Made by a program: the position numbers and the translations under genes. DNA of 64,000 nt, from assembly GCF_000402035.1 (NCBI RefSeq), contig NC_021294.1:992001-1056000 (forward strand). Reading direction: 5' to 3'. The stretch comes from Caballeronia insecticola (GTDB taxonomy: Bacteria > Pseudomonadota > Gammaproteobacteria > Burkholderiales > Burkholderiaceae). Numbering within the stretch: the stretch's first letter is position 1; the number at the start of each line of letters is the position of its first letter. This document shows, piece after piece, positions 17,756 to 26,557 of the stretch. The notes beneath the pieces were generated by a model. The model was not told the DNA's origin, did not search any database, and saw only the letters and a list, made by a program, of their open reading frames with translations.

Positions 17756-18988
17756 TCAGCGCGGCGGGGCGCTGTCTTTCGGCACGAGCACCATCGGAAA
17801 AGTGATCTCGAACACGCTGCCGCGCCCTTTCGCCGACTCGAAGCGCAGGTCGCCTTCGAGCGCGCGCGACAGTTCCTTGACGATCGCGAGCCCGAGTCCC
17901 GCGCCGGGGATATCGTCGTCGGCCGCGCGTTCGAATTCCTCGAACACGCGCTCCTGATCCGCCACGCCGATACCAGTGCCCGTGTCGGCCACGAGCAGCT
18001 TCCAGCGCTCGCCTTCAACGGCTGTGATCGACAACAGAATTTCTCCCGACGACGTGTACTTGATCGCGTTCGACAGCAGATTCAGCGCGACCTGCTTCAC
18101 CTTCAGCCGGTTCGACGCCACGGAGCCGAGCGACGGATCGAGCTGGCCGACGAGTTTCAGCCCTTTTGCCTCGGTGGCCAGCCGGCACGACTGCATGAGT
18201 TCGTCGAAGAGGCCGACGAGATCGAACGCCTCGACGGTGAGCACCGAATCGTCGCCGAGCACTTTCGAGTATTCGACGATTTCGTCGACGAGCGTGGCCA
18301 TGTCGGCGACCTGCCGGTTGGCCAGGCCGAGCGCCGTGTCGCGCTTGGCGGGCGAACGCGAGGCGAGCTGCAGCGCCGTCGAGAACACGTTCAGGAAGTT
18401 ACGCAGGTCGTGCGCGACGCGCCGCGTGATCTGCATGCGCGTTTCGTACAGATCGCTGATGAGTTTTTGCCTCAGCGTGAGCTCGTAATTCGCGCGCTCG
18501 AGCATGCCGGTGTATTCGTCGATCTTGCGGTCGCGCTCGCCGACCGCCTCGCGGATCGACGCAAGCGTGACGAAGCTCACCACTTCATCCGTCATGAGCC
18601 GCGCGTGTTCTTCGTCCGCGCGCGTGAAATCGGGGTGTGCGCCTGCGTAGTCGCCGATGGCCATAAGCAGCACCTGACGAAACAGGTCGAGTTCGCGCAC
18701 CAGTTCGTCAATGCGATAACCCTGCTTCCAGCGCCACTGCCCGTGCTGCCGCGCATTGCGTTCGATCGCGCCTTCCTGATCGCGCATATTGTGCGATTCC
18801 AGCACGACGCAGATTTCCTCGAAAATGCCCGGCAGATGGTCCGCAAGCTGACGGTAAGTGAGCTGATCCGAATGCTCGACTTCCTGGTCGCCGAACACGA
18901 GTTTCATCCATTGCTCGGTCAGTGCCTGCTGCTGCTCGCGCAGCGCGGCCGCAAGACCGTTCGAGCCGCCGACTGACGTGTCGCTCAT
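17756..18988 (-). CDS. Sensor histidine kinase with RsbRD-type N-terminal domain
   Basis: A 410-residue soluble kinase without membrane segments. Residues about 15-150 look like the RsbRD/RsbT co-antagonist N-terminal sensor. A coiled coil (150-185) leads to the H-box RRVAHDLRNFLN with phosphorylated His193. The ATPase domain has N-box NLLSNAIKYT (303-312), G1 DTGTGIG (335-341) and G2 GAGLGLAIV (362-370). No response regulator gene is adjacent, so it is an orphan kinase or a partner of a distant regulator. The stimulus is unknown; RsbRD domains are often stress or redox sensors. Its promoter must lie in the 225-bp gap upstream. Confidence 0.85.
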   Translation of the reverse strand: MSDTSVGGSNGLAAALREQQQALTEQWMKLVFGDQEVEHSDQLTYRQLADHLPGIFEEICVVLESHNMRDQEGAIERNARQHGQWRWKQGYRIDELVRELDLFRQVLLMAIGDYAGAHPDFTRADEEHARLMTDEVVSFVTLASIREAVGERDRKIDEYTGMLERANYELTLRQKLISDLYETRMQITRRVAHDLRNFLNVFSTALQLASRSPAKRDTALGLANRQVADMATLVDEIVEYSKVLGDDSVLTVEAFDLVGLFDELMQSCRLATEAKGLKLVGQLDPSLGSVASNRLKVKQVALNLLSNAIKYTSSGEILLSITAVEGERWKLLVADTGTGIGVADQERVFEEFERAADDDIPGAGLGLAIVKELSRALEGDLRFESAKGRGSVFEITFPMVLVPKDSAPPR

Positions 18989-19115
18989 CTGCGAATCCCC
19001 GCTTCAGGCGCCGGACGGCGCGCATGGTGAACATGATATGCAGTCGAAAGCATTTCCTCGTGACGTTTCGGAGCCGCCCACGAATGCTCCGCCAGTATAG
19101 GCCGATGCTCGCGCG

Positions 19116-19148
19116 TAAAACTAAAACCCGAGTTTTCTCTTGGGCTTT
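19116..19148 (-). terminator. Possible terminator after the LysR gene
   Basis: On the minus strand AAAGCCCAAG pairs with CTCGGGTTTT across an AGAAAA loop (one mismatch, one G-U), followed by AGTTTT. It lies about 65 bp after the stop of the LysR gene and before the kinase gene on the same strand. Confidence 0.4.
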
Positions 19149-19213
19149 CAGATACTTAGCCGGACGCGCCGCGCGCTTGATTCAGTATTCGCTTCAGATG
19201 TCGCCGTGTGCGC

Positions 19214-20131
19214 TCAGCGCCCGCGCGGTTGCGCGGCGCGCTCGCTCGCGGCTTGCCCGAGCAGCATGTCGTAGAGCGCCTGAGCCGCGGGCGAAAGCGA
19301 TGCCGTCCTGCGCGTCACGAGCACGAGTGCACGCGTGATTGCAGGCTCGATCAACTCGATTGCGCGCACCGACGGATACGCGTCCTTCTGGATCGCAAGC
19401 CCCGGCACGACCGCCGCGCCGACGCCCTGCGCGACAAGCCCGAGCGCCGTCGAACTGCGCTGCACCTCATAGAACGAATGCAGCTCGATGCCGCTGCCTT
19501 CCAGCGCGGCGTCGATCAGCGAGCGGTTGCCGCTCACGTCGCCCGCCAGGATCAGCGGGTAGTCCGACAGCGCGCGCCACGCAATGCGCCTGCGTCGCGC
19601 GAGCGGATGATCGCGATGGCAGACGAGCACGTAGCTATCCTCGACGAGTGGCGCCGTCTGCAATTCCGGATGATGCTCGCCCGCGATCTTGATGCCGAAC
19701 TCCACTTCCCGATGCAGCACCGCGTGCGCGACCGCCGACGACGCGTGATCGAGAATGCGGATGCGGTTGTGCGGATAGCGCGCGGAATACGCTTGCAGGA
19801 CGCGCGGCAGATATTGCACGCCGACCGTCGGCACACAGGCGATCGACACGTCGCCGCGTTGCGCCATGCCGGTCTCGCGAATCTCGACCAGCGCCGCCGA
19901 CAATTCGGCGAGCAGACGCCGCGCCTGCGGCAGAAAAGTGCGGCCCGTCTCGGTGAGATTCATGGAGCGCGTGGTGCGCTCGATGAGCGGCACGCCGAGA
20001 AAGTCTTCGAGCTTCTGGAGGCGCTGAGTGATCGCCGTCTGCGTGATGTGCAGGCGCTCGGCCGCGCCCTTGAAGCTTCCCTGATCGGCGATGGCGACGA
20101 AGGCCTGCACGCCCAGCGTGTCGATTTTCAT
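19214..20131 (-). CDS. LysR-type transcriptional regulator
   Basis: A 305-residue regulator with the N-terminal winged helix (LGVQAFVAIADQGSFKGAAERLHITQTAITQRLQ, with recognition helix TQTAITQRL) and a periplasmic-binding-like effector domain from about residue 90. It diverges from the trans-aconitate methyltransferase gene with a 113-bp AT-rich gap, the usual LysR/target arrangement. The start ATG 20131 is preferred to TTG one codon upstream. Effector unknown. Confidence 0.88.
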   Translation of the reverse strand: MKIDTLGVQAFVAIADQGSFKGAAERLHITQTAITQRLQKLEDFLGVPLIERTTRSMNLTETGRTFLPQARRLLAELSAALVEIRETGMAQRGDVSIACVPTVGVQYLPRVLQAYSARYPHNRIRILDHASSAVAHAVLHREVEFGIKIAGEHHPELQTAPLVEDSYVLVCHRDHPLARRRRIAWRALSDYPLILAGDVSGNRSLIDAALEGSGIELHSFYEVQRSSTALGLVAQGVGAAVVPGLAIQKDAYPSVRAIELIEPAITRALVLVTRRTASLSPAAQALYDMLLGQAASERAAQPRGR

Positions 20132-20244
20132 CAATAAAATCTAATAATTGGCAGCATAAATTCATTTTACGCCGTTGGCGCGGCGGCTCAGAATCGCCGC
20201 TGTCCCAATCACGAAGACTCACGAAACATCGAAGGAAGCCCGAC

Positions 20245-21024
20245 ATGACGACACAATCGGCCGACTGGCAAGCACGGCAATACACACTGTTCGAAGAAGA
20301 GCGCACGCGCCCGGTCCGTGATCTGCTGAACGCGGCGCAGGCCGCGACCGCGCGCACGGCGATCGATCTCGGATGCGGTCCCGGCAACTCGACCGAAACG
20401 CTTCTCGACTACGCGCCGGATGCGCGCGTAACGGGCGTCGACAATTCGCGCGACATGATCGACGCCGCGAAGAAACGCCTGCCGCACGTCGATTTCGCGC
20501 TCGCCGACATTTCCGCGTGGAACGCGCCCGGCCCCTATGACCTGATTCTCGCGAACGCGGCGCTGCAGTGGGTGCCCGATCACGAGACGCTGTTTCCGGC
20601 GCTCGTCGCGAAGCTCGCGCCGGGCGGCCGCCTCGCCGTGCAAATGCCCGACAACCTCGACGAGCCCGCGCACCGCCTGATGCGCGAGGCCGCCGCCGAC
20701 GGTCCGTGGCGCGACAAGCTGAAGGGCGTCGAGCGCACCGCGCGCTATCGTGCGGAGTGGTACTACGAGCAGCTCAAGCCGCAGTGCGCGCGCGTCGACG
20801 TATGGCGCACGACGTACCATCATCCGCTGGACGGCGGCGTCGATGCGATCATCGAATGGTTCAAGGGCAGCGCCCTGCGGCCCTTCCTCGCGAAACTCGA
20901 CGAGAGCGAGGCGAGCGCCTTTCTCGACCGCTACCGCGCCGGGCTTACGACGGCGTACACCGTGCTCGCCGACGGTACGGTGCTGCTGCCCTTCCCGCGC
21001 CTGTTCATCGTCGCGACGCGCTAA
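20245..21024 (+). CDS. tam: Trans-aconitate 2-methyltransferase
   Basis: A 259-residue SAM-dependent class I methyltransferase. AdoMet motif I is AIDLGCGPGNSTE (residues ~38-50); conserved family stretches are GVDNSRDMIDAAKKRLP, DLILANAALQWVPDH and MPDNLDEPAH. It methylates trans-aconitate, removing an inhibitor of the citrate cycle. Length agrees with E. coli Tam (252). Divergent LysR upstream; the downstream gene converges with a 3-bp gap. Confidence 0.88.
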   Translation: MTTQSADWQARQYTLFEEERTRPVRDLLNAAQAATARTAIDLGCGPGNSTETLLDYAPDARVTGVDNSRDMIDAAKKRLPHVDFALADISAWNAPGPYDLILANAALQWVPDHETLFPALVAKLAPGGRLAVQMPDNLDEPAHRLMREAAADGPWRDKLKGVERTARYRAEWYYEQLKPQCARVDVWRTTYHHPLDGGVDAIIEWFKGSALRPFLAKLDESEASAFLDRYRAGLTTAYTVLADGTVLLPFPRLFIVATR

Positions 21025-21027
21025 AGC

Positions 21028-21963
21028 TCAATGCGGGCGGCTCTGTTCGCGCAGCATCTGCGCGAACTGGCGCGCCGCCGGCGAAAGCTCGCCGCCCTTG
21101 CGCGTGACGATGCCGAAGGTCTGCGACTTCGACTTCATGCGCACCGGCAGGATGCGCAGCATGCCGTGACGCTCGAACACCTTCGCGACGCTCGCCGGCA
21201 GAATCGACACGAGTTCCGCGCTTTGCTGCAAGAGCGTCACCGTCATGAGCGGCGATGCCGTGGAAATCGGGTTGGAGGGCATCGGCAGGCCGGCCAGATC
21301 GAGTTCGCGTTCGAGCAGCGCGCTCATCGGCAGATAGCTCGGATACGTGACCCAGCGGTAATGGGCGAGATCCGCGAAACCGACTTCGCGCGCGCCCGTG
21401 CGCTCGTGATCGTGTCCGACGACGATGCACAGCGGCTCGTCCGTCAACGGCTGATAGTGATATTTCGACGGCTGATCCGACACGCTCGACCGGCCGACGA
21501 CGAGATCGACGCGGCCGTCGTCGAGCATCGGCAGCATGCGCGCGCTCGTGTCCTCGACAATTTCGATGGCGAGATCCGGGTGCCGCGCGTGCATCTCGTT
21601 GATCATCGGCGCGACGATGTCCGGCACCGCGCCCATGATCGTGCCCACCGTGAGCCGCCCGCCCGTGCCCGCGCGAATCTGCGCAACCTCCTGACATAAC
21701 GCGCTCAGATCGGCCGCGAGCACGCGCGCGTAGCGCACCACGCAGCGGCCGAACGGATTCGGGATCAGCCCGGTTTTCGCGCGCTCGAACAGCGGCGCCT
21801 CCAGCATCGATTCCAGTTCGGCGAGCGCCTTGCTCGCGGCGGATTGCGTCATCGCCATTGCGCTGGAAGCCTTGTGTAACGATTTGTGATCGTCGAGCGC
21901 GATCAGCAGTTGCAACTGCTTCATGCGCAGCCGCGACATCAGGACATCGAGCGTATTCTTCAT
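21028..21963 (-). CDS. LysR-type transcriptional regulator (GbpR-like)
   Basis: A 311-residue regulator. The N-terminal DNA-binding domain reads MKQLQLLIALDDHKSLHKASSAMAM-TQSAASKALAELE, typical of the GbpR-like subgroup, and the C-terminal part is an effector-binding domain. It diverges from the aldehyde dehydrogenase gene, and an inverted repeat lies between the two. Much longer open sequence continues upstream on this strand but is the antisense of the dehydrogenase and Arg/His-rich; ATG 21963 is therefore the start. Likely controls sugar-acid breakdown through the dehydrogenase. Confidence 0.87.
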   Translation of the reverse strand: MKNTLDVLMSRLRMKQLQLLIALDDHKSLHKASSAMAMTQSAASKALAELESMLEAPLFERAKTGLIPNPFGRCVVRYARVLAADLSALCQEVAQIRAGTGGRLTVGTIMGAVPDIVAPMINEMHARHPDLAIEIVEDTSARMLPMLDDGRVDLVVGRSSVSDQPSKYHYQPLTDEPLCIVVGHDHERTGAREVGFADLAHYRWVTYPSYLPMSALLERELDLAGLPMPSNPISTASPLMTVTLLQQSAELVSILPASVAKVFERHGMLRILPVRMKSKSQTFGIVTRKGGELSPAARQFAQMLREQSRPH

Positions 21964-22015
21964 GCGGCAAAACCCGGGGTGATTCCAAAAAGCGATCAAG
22001 CGATGGAAAGGATTC

Positions 22016-22047
22016 ACTATACAGTGGCACTCGCTACACCGTATAGT
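22016..22047 (+). promoter_or_regulatory. Inverted repeat between LysR and the dehydrogenase gene
   Basis: ACTATAC (22016-22022) and GTATAGT (22041-22047), perfect 7-bp arms separated by 18 bp, lie between the divergent starts (21963 and 22114). Position and symmetry suit a LysR operator, and TATAC/GTATAG also resemble -10 elements. Confidence 0.45.
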
Positions 22048-22113
22048 CGGGCGCAAGGCGAAGTCATCGTACAACTGACCGCCACGAATCATTTCCAGTA
22101 AGGACGAGACACC

Positions 22114-23697
22114 ATGCAACTCACAGGCAATCTGCTCATCGGTCAGGAATCGGTCTTCGGTTCGAACGGCGCAATCAAGGCCGTCAACGCATCGACCGGC
22201 GCGGCCATCGAACCGGCGTTCGGCGGCGCGACGCTCGCCGATCTCGACCGCGCGTGCGCACTCGCGTGGGCCGCCTTCGACGTCTATCGCGAAACGGCGC
22301 CTGAAGCGCGCGCGAAGTTCCTCGAAGCCATCGCGCAAAATATCCTCGATATCGGCGACGACCTGATCGAGCGTTGCATGATCGAAAGCGGCCTGCCCCG
22401 CCCGCGACTCGAAGGCGAGCGCGGCCGCACGGTCGGCCAGCTGCGCATGTTCGCGGACGTGGTCCGCAACGGCGACTTCCTCGGCGTGCGCATCGATCCG
22501 GCGCAGCCCGAGCGCAAGCCGCTGCCGCGCGTCGATCTGCGTCTGCGCCATGTCGGCGTCGGTCCGGTCGCCGTGTTCGGCGCGAGCAACTTCCCGCTGG
22601 CGTTCTCGGTGGCGGGCGGCGACACGGCGTCCGCGCTCGCAGCGGGCTGCCCGGTGATCGTCAAGGCGCACTCGGCGCATCCGGGCACGGCGGAACTCGT
22701 CGGCCGCGCGGTGCAGAAGGCGGTGAAGGATTGCGGCATGCCCGAAGGCACGTTCTCGCTGCTGTTTGACAGCGGCCGCGACGTGGGCCAGGGACTCGTC
22801 AAGGACAACCGCATCAAGGCGGCCGGCTTCACCGGTTCGCGCGGCGGCGGCACGGCGCTGATGAAGCTCGCCGCGGCCCGCGCCGAACCGATTCCGGTCT
22901 ACGCGGAAATGAGCAGCATCAACCCGGTCGTGCTGTTCCCGAATGCATTGAAGAACCGCGGCGAAGGCATCGCGAAGGCGTTCGTGCAGTCGCTCGTGCT
23001 CGGCGCGGGCCAGTTCTGTACGAATCCGGGCTTGCTGCTTGCCGTCGACGGTCCCGAACTCGACGCGTTCATCGCGGCAGCAGCGGCGGCGCTCAAGGAA
23101 ACGGCCGCGCAGACGATGCTCACGCCGGGCATCTGCAAGACGTATCAGGGCGCCGTGACGCGCGCAGCCGAACACGCCGACGTGGCGACCGCCGCGCGCG
23201 GCGTCGAGGCCAAGGGCGAGAACCAGGGCCAGTCGGCGCTGTTCGTCACCACCGCCGACGCGTTCCGCAAGAGCCATGAGCTGCAGGAAGAAATCTTCGG
23301 CGCGTCGTCGCTGGTCGTGCGCTGCCCGGATCTCGCGTCCATGCGCGATCTGATCGAATCGCTCGAAGGCCAGCTGACGTCGGCGCTGCATATCGACGAA
23401 GCCGATTACGCCGACGCGCGCAACTTCCTGCCCGCGCTCGAACGCCGCACCGGCCGGATTCTGGTGAACGGTTTCGGCACGGGCGTCGAAGTCGGACACG
23501 CGATGGTGCACGGCGGCCCGTATCCGTCGACGGCGGACGGCCGCTCGACTTCGGTCGGCAGCCTGGCGATCAACCGCTTCCTGCGTCCGGTGAGCTATCA
23601 GGATCTGCCTGACGCGCTCCTGCCCGACGCGCTCAAGACCGACAATCCGCTCGGCCTGAACCGTCGTATCGACGGCACGCTGCAACTGGCGAAGTAA
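22114..23697 (+). CDS. Alpha-ketoglutaric semialdehyde dehydrogenase (2,5-dioxovalerate dehydrogenase)
   Basis: A 527-residue NADP+-dependent aldehyde dehydrogenase of the ketoglutarate-semialdehyde type. It has the cofactor region [17 protein letters not shown], the glycine motif GFTGSRGGG, the Glu in [10 protein letters not shown] and the catalytic Cys in GQFCTNPG. It oxidises 2,5-dioxopentanoate to 2-oxoglutarate, the last step of pentose and hexarate (glucarate, galactarate) or hydroxyproline breakdown. No other genes of such a pathway are adjacent, so the feeding pathway is unknown. The ribosome-binding site is AAGGACG. A strong terminator follows. Confidence 0.9.
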   Translation: MQLTGNLLIGQESVFGSNGAIKAVNASTGAAIEPAFGGATLADLDRACALAWAAFDVYRETAPEARAKFLEAIAQNILDIGDDLIERCMIESGLPRPRLEGERGRTVGQLRMFADVVRNGDFLGVRIDPAQPERKPLPRVDLRLRHVGVGPVAVFGASNFPLAFSVAGGDTASALAAGCPVIVKAHSAHPGTAELVGRAVQKAVKDCGMPEGTFSLLFDSGRDVGQGLVKDNRIKAAGFTGSRGGGTALMKLAAARAEPIPVYAEMSSINPVVLFPNALKNRGEGIAKAFVQSLVLGAGQFCTNPGLLLAVDGPELDAFIAAAAAALKETAAQTMLTPGICKTYQGAVTRAAEHADVATAARGVEAKGENQGQSALFVTTADAFRKSHELQEEIFGASSLVVRCPDLASMRDLIESLEGQLTSALHIDEADYADARNFLPALERRTGRILVNGFGTGVEVGHAMVHGGPYPSTADGRSTSVGSLAINRFLRPVSYQDLPDALLPDALKTDNPLGLNRRIDGTLQLAK

Positions 23698-23713
23698 CGT
23701 CCTAGCCTGGCCA

Positions 23714-23758
23714 CACGGGCCGCGACGCGCATCTCGCGTCGCGGCCCGTGTCGTTTTT
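23714..23758 (+). terminator. Rho-independent terminator of the dehydrogenase gene
   Basis: A perfect 16-bp stem, CACGGGCCGCGACGCG and its complement around a CATCT loop, followed by TCGTTTTT. Confidence 0.9.
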
Positions 23759-24366
23759 GCAGGCCGGAAAAATGTGCTCTCCGGACGATGATTCGGATAC
23801 CTGAGCAAATTCCCGCGTATCACGGCCGATATGGCCTATCCGTGTTTACACCGCTGCCGCATCCGCGCAACATGCGCTAATCGCTTTGGCATCAGTGGGT
23901 TATCCGCCAGCGGCGTGCCCTTGTCTGCAAACGGCTAAGGATTGGCGGTTCACAACCGCCGCCGCCGTCTCAAAATGGCGGAAACATAGTGAGCGAGAGC
24001 GAGGCGTTTCGCACAACGCCTGATCCGGTTGTACCGCGCACCGATCCGACGCTTTCACATCCATATCAGGGCCATGCGCCGGACGTCCGCGTTCCGAGCG
24101 CGCCACGAGGCAGGGCGAAGCAATGCAATGGATTAGTCGCTTGAATTTGGCGACCCTTGATAGGTGCGAAAGGCAATTGACGTCCGAAAACGGTTGAACC
24201 ATATTTTGGACTGTCGTTTCCCGCCAGCGTGCGTTGCACGCAGCGAAACAATACGAAGGATTGCTGCCGCGGGACGCAGGTCCCGGTGTCGTAGCGCGAT
24301 CAGCCACCGCGCGTTCGCGCCACGCGATTTGGCAACCTCACGCACATGTCCTTCGAGGGCTCCAGC
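23759..24366 (+). other. Intergenic region of about 600 bp, no convincing gene
   Basis: Open frames here are short, rich in Arg, Ser and Cys, and lack ribosome-binding sites. A perfect GGCGGTT-CAC-AACCGCC hairpin lies at 23944-23960. GC content is lower than in the flanking genes. It probably holds the promoter and a leader for the zinc-ribbon gene downstream. Confidence 0.5.
24177..24205 (+). promoter_or_regulatory. Weak candidate promoter for the zinc-ribbon gene
   Basis: TTGACG (24177-24182), a 17-bp spacer and CATATT (24200-24205). The -35 is good and the -10 is fair. It would give a leader of about 155 nt before ATG 24367. Confidence 0.3.
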
Positions 24367-26370
24367 ATGACCACGCGTTTGACGTTTCCCGCATCCATGT
24401 TTTCCGTCGTCTGCCAGCGGTGCGGCAGCACGATGCGCAAAAACGCCGACAGCTGCCCCAACTGCGGCGCCGACCGCAATGCCGCGCTCGGCGCGAAACG
24501 CGACGCCGAAGAAGCGGCGCCGCGCAACAGCATGTTCGAGCAGGCGGCATCGGCATCGGCATCGGCATCGGCATCGGCATCGGCATCGGCTTCCAATGCT
24601 TCGATGGAAACAGGCGAGCGCTCCGAACCCTCGCTGCGTCCGAGCTGGGCCGGCTGGGACGCCAAGCGCGCGAGCGAACGCATTGCGGAAAAAGCGGCGG
24701 AATATCGCGCGCGGCGGGCCGAGGCGCACGCGCGCAACGCCTATGCCGATTCCAGCCACGACCCGGACGCCCTGCCCGGCTCCGAGGGCTGGAACCGCAA
24801 GAAGACTATCGTCGCGAGCGCATGCGGGCTGGCGTTGATCGCCGGCGCCGCGTTCTATCTGCAACTCGGCGACTCCGACAGCGAGAGCATGTCGTCCGAC
24901 GATCACAGCGTCTCGGGCGCAATCGATGCGAAAACGGGCCCGCTCGCGCGCGGCGCGGTCGAGGCGCCCTCGACGTCGGCTGCACCCGCCGCGCCCGTCA
25001 CCGACCGGCGCAGCCAGGCCGATACGCGCACGCTCGCGCCCGGCGATGTCTTGCGCGGCGTGCGCGTCGCGCTGGATCAGCACGATCTCGGCGCCGCCCG
25101 CGCGCGGCTCAAGGCGCTTCCCGCCCAGCAGCAGACGCGCGCGGAATACGAACCGCTGAAGGACGAACTCGTCAAGCGTGAACTACAGCGCGACGCCGCG
25201 CTGCAGCTCGCGCGCGCCTGCGAGCGGACGTCCGCTTGGGCGTGTGTGCAGCAGAACGCCGGTGAAGCGCTCGCGCTCGACGGCAGCAACGTCGAATCGC
25301 AGGCGATGCTCGAACGCGTGATCTCGCACGCGGGCTGGCTCGCACCGACGGCATCGGCGGCGCTGGCGAAGAAGGTTCCGTCGACCGCGCCCGCGACGGC
25401 AGCCACGGCCGCCCCTGCGCCTTCCAACACCGTCGCCCCGGCGCCCGCCGCTCCCGCGCAGGCAAACGTTGCCACGGCGACGCCGCCCGCGAAGCAGAGC
25501 GCAGTCGCGCAGAAACCGCTCACCGAGAAGCGCACGTCGCGCAGTGCCGCCGCGCGTCAGGCCGCCGAGGAAGCGCGCGCCGAAGCCGCCAGCGAAGCGC
25601 GTGCGGAGAAGATCGCACGCGCACAGGCCGCGACCAACGCAATCACCGCGACGACGGTCGTGCCACCGGCCGCGCCCACCGCCGCCGCGACAACAACGAC
25701 GACGCCACGCGCCGCGCCGTCTGCGTCGCCGTCGTCATCGCAAGCGCAGACGCAGCCATCGGCCAAGACCACGCCCGCGCAAGCCACCGCGACGCGCACG
25801 CCGCAACCGCACTACATCGGCGAGGAAGAAACGCAGCCGGCCGCGACGGCCACCACGCGCCCGGCGAATCTGCGCGCGCCGCAATATATCGGCGACGAGC
25901 CCGCGCAACCTGCCGCGCCCGCCGCCCGGACCAACGGCCAGCGCGCGCCGTATTACCTCGGCGAAGACCCGCCGCAAACTGCGGCGCCTGCCGCGCGCTC
26001 GACTGTGCCGCGTCCGCCGCAATCGACGCAATCGACGCAATCGACAAATCAGGGTGCCGCGCAGCCGCCGATCATCGCGAATCCGCAGGCCGCCGTGCCG
26101 CGTCCGCCCGCCGCCAGCGCGCAGCCGGTCGCGACGCAGACAACCGCCACGCCCCGCGTCGCGACGACGATCAGCCCGCCCGCGACGCAAGCGAACGTAT
26201 CGACACGCGCCGCGCCTTCATCGGCGGGCACGGGAGCGTCGCCGTCGGCGCAATTCGGCAGCATGCCGGCGGGAGCGCATCTCGACTCCGACAAGACAGA
26301 AGAACTCGAACGCGCCATCAAGCAATACGGCTGGAGCGGCAGCGAATCAGCGCCGAAGCCGTCGCAATAA
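24367..26370 (+). CDS. Membrane-anchored zinc-ribbon protein with low-complexity Ala/Pro/Thr tail
   Basis: A 667-residue protein I do not recognise beyond its parts. Residues 16-33 form a zinc ribbon (CQRC and CPNC). A Ser-Ala tract (60-78) comes from a hexanucleotide repeat. One membrane helix lies at about 146-165 (TIVASACGLALIAGAAFYLQ), so the zinc ribbon should be cytoplasmic and the rest periplasmic. Residues about 225-330 are helical and resemble a TPR-like fold. The remaining ~330 residues are Ala/Pro/Thr-rich with three copies of a (H/Q/Y)Y(I/L)G(E/D) motif. ATG 24367 has GAGGG 9 nt upstream; an ATG seven codons earlier is possible. The TAXI gene follows by 187 bp. Confidence 0.7.
   Translation: MTTRLTFPASMFSVVCQRCGSTMRKNADSCPNCGADRNAALGAKRDAEEAAPRNSMFEQAASASASASASASASASNASMETGERSEPSLRPSWAGWDAKRASERIAEKAAEYRARRAEAHARNAYADSSHDPDALPGSEGWNRKKTIVASACGLALIAGAAFYLQLGDSDSESMSSDDHSVSGAIDAKTGPLARGAVEAPSTSAAPAAPVTDRRSQADTRTLAPGDVLRGVRVALDQHDLGAARARLKALPAQQQTRAEYEPLKDELVKRELQRDAALQLARACERTSAWACVQQNAGEALALDGSNVESQAMLERVISHAGWLAPTASAALAKKVPSTAPATAATAAPAPSNTVAPAPAAPAQANVATATPPAKQSAVAQKPLTEKRTSRSAAARQAAEEARAEAASEARAEKIARAQAATNAITATTVVPPAAPTAAATTTTTPRAAPSASPSSSQAQTQPSAKTTPAQATATRTPQPHYIGEEETQPAATATTRPANLRAPQYIGDEPAQPAAPAARTNGQRAPYYLGEDPPQTAAPAARSTVPRPPQSTQSTQSTNQGAAQPPIIANPQAAVPRPPAASAQPVATQTTATPRVATTISPPATQANVSTRAAPSSAGTGASPSAQFGSMPAGAHLDSDKTEELERAIKQYGWSGSESAPKPSQ
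24546..24593 (+). repeat. Hexanucleotide tandem repeat (GGCATC)7
   Basis: Seven perfect GGCATC copies (24546-24587) plus one degenerate GGCTTC. Within the gene they encode alternating Ala and Ser. Being six bases, slippage would change the length of the linker but not the frame. Confidence 0.9.
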
Positions 26371-26557
26371 GACGCAGGCGCCATCAGAAAAACGATACAG
26401 AGACAACAACGACGCACGGCAAACACACACGTCACGCGAGACCGCGTCGAGCCGCATGTGAGTGACCGGGCATGACCGGATTGCGCGCGACGCGTACGGC
26501 CGCGTACGCATCGCGCGAGTTTCACAGCACCCGTCCAACTCCGACTAAGGGTCAATC

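Noticed and set aside
21964..23823. Upstream extension of the LysR gene making a 931-residue protein
   Set aside because: The added part is antisense to the aldehyde dehydrogenase and Arg-rich; the LysR domain starts cleanly at ATG 21963.
23900..24307. Minus-strand frame of 135 codons in the 600-bp gap
   Set aside because: No ribosome-binding site, no recognisable domain, and unusual Cys/Ser/Arg composition.
24546..24593. GCATCG repeats as a CRISPR array
   Set aside because: The units are six bases, contiguous and in frame inside a coding region; there are no spacers.
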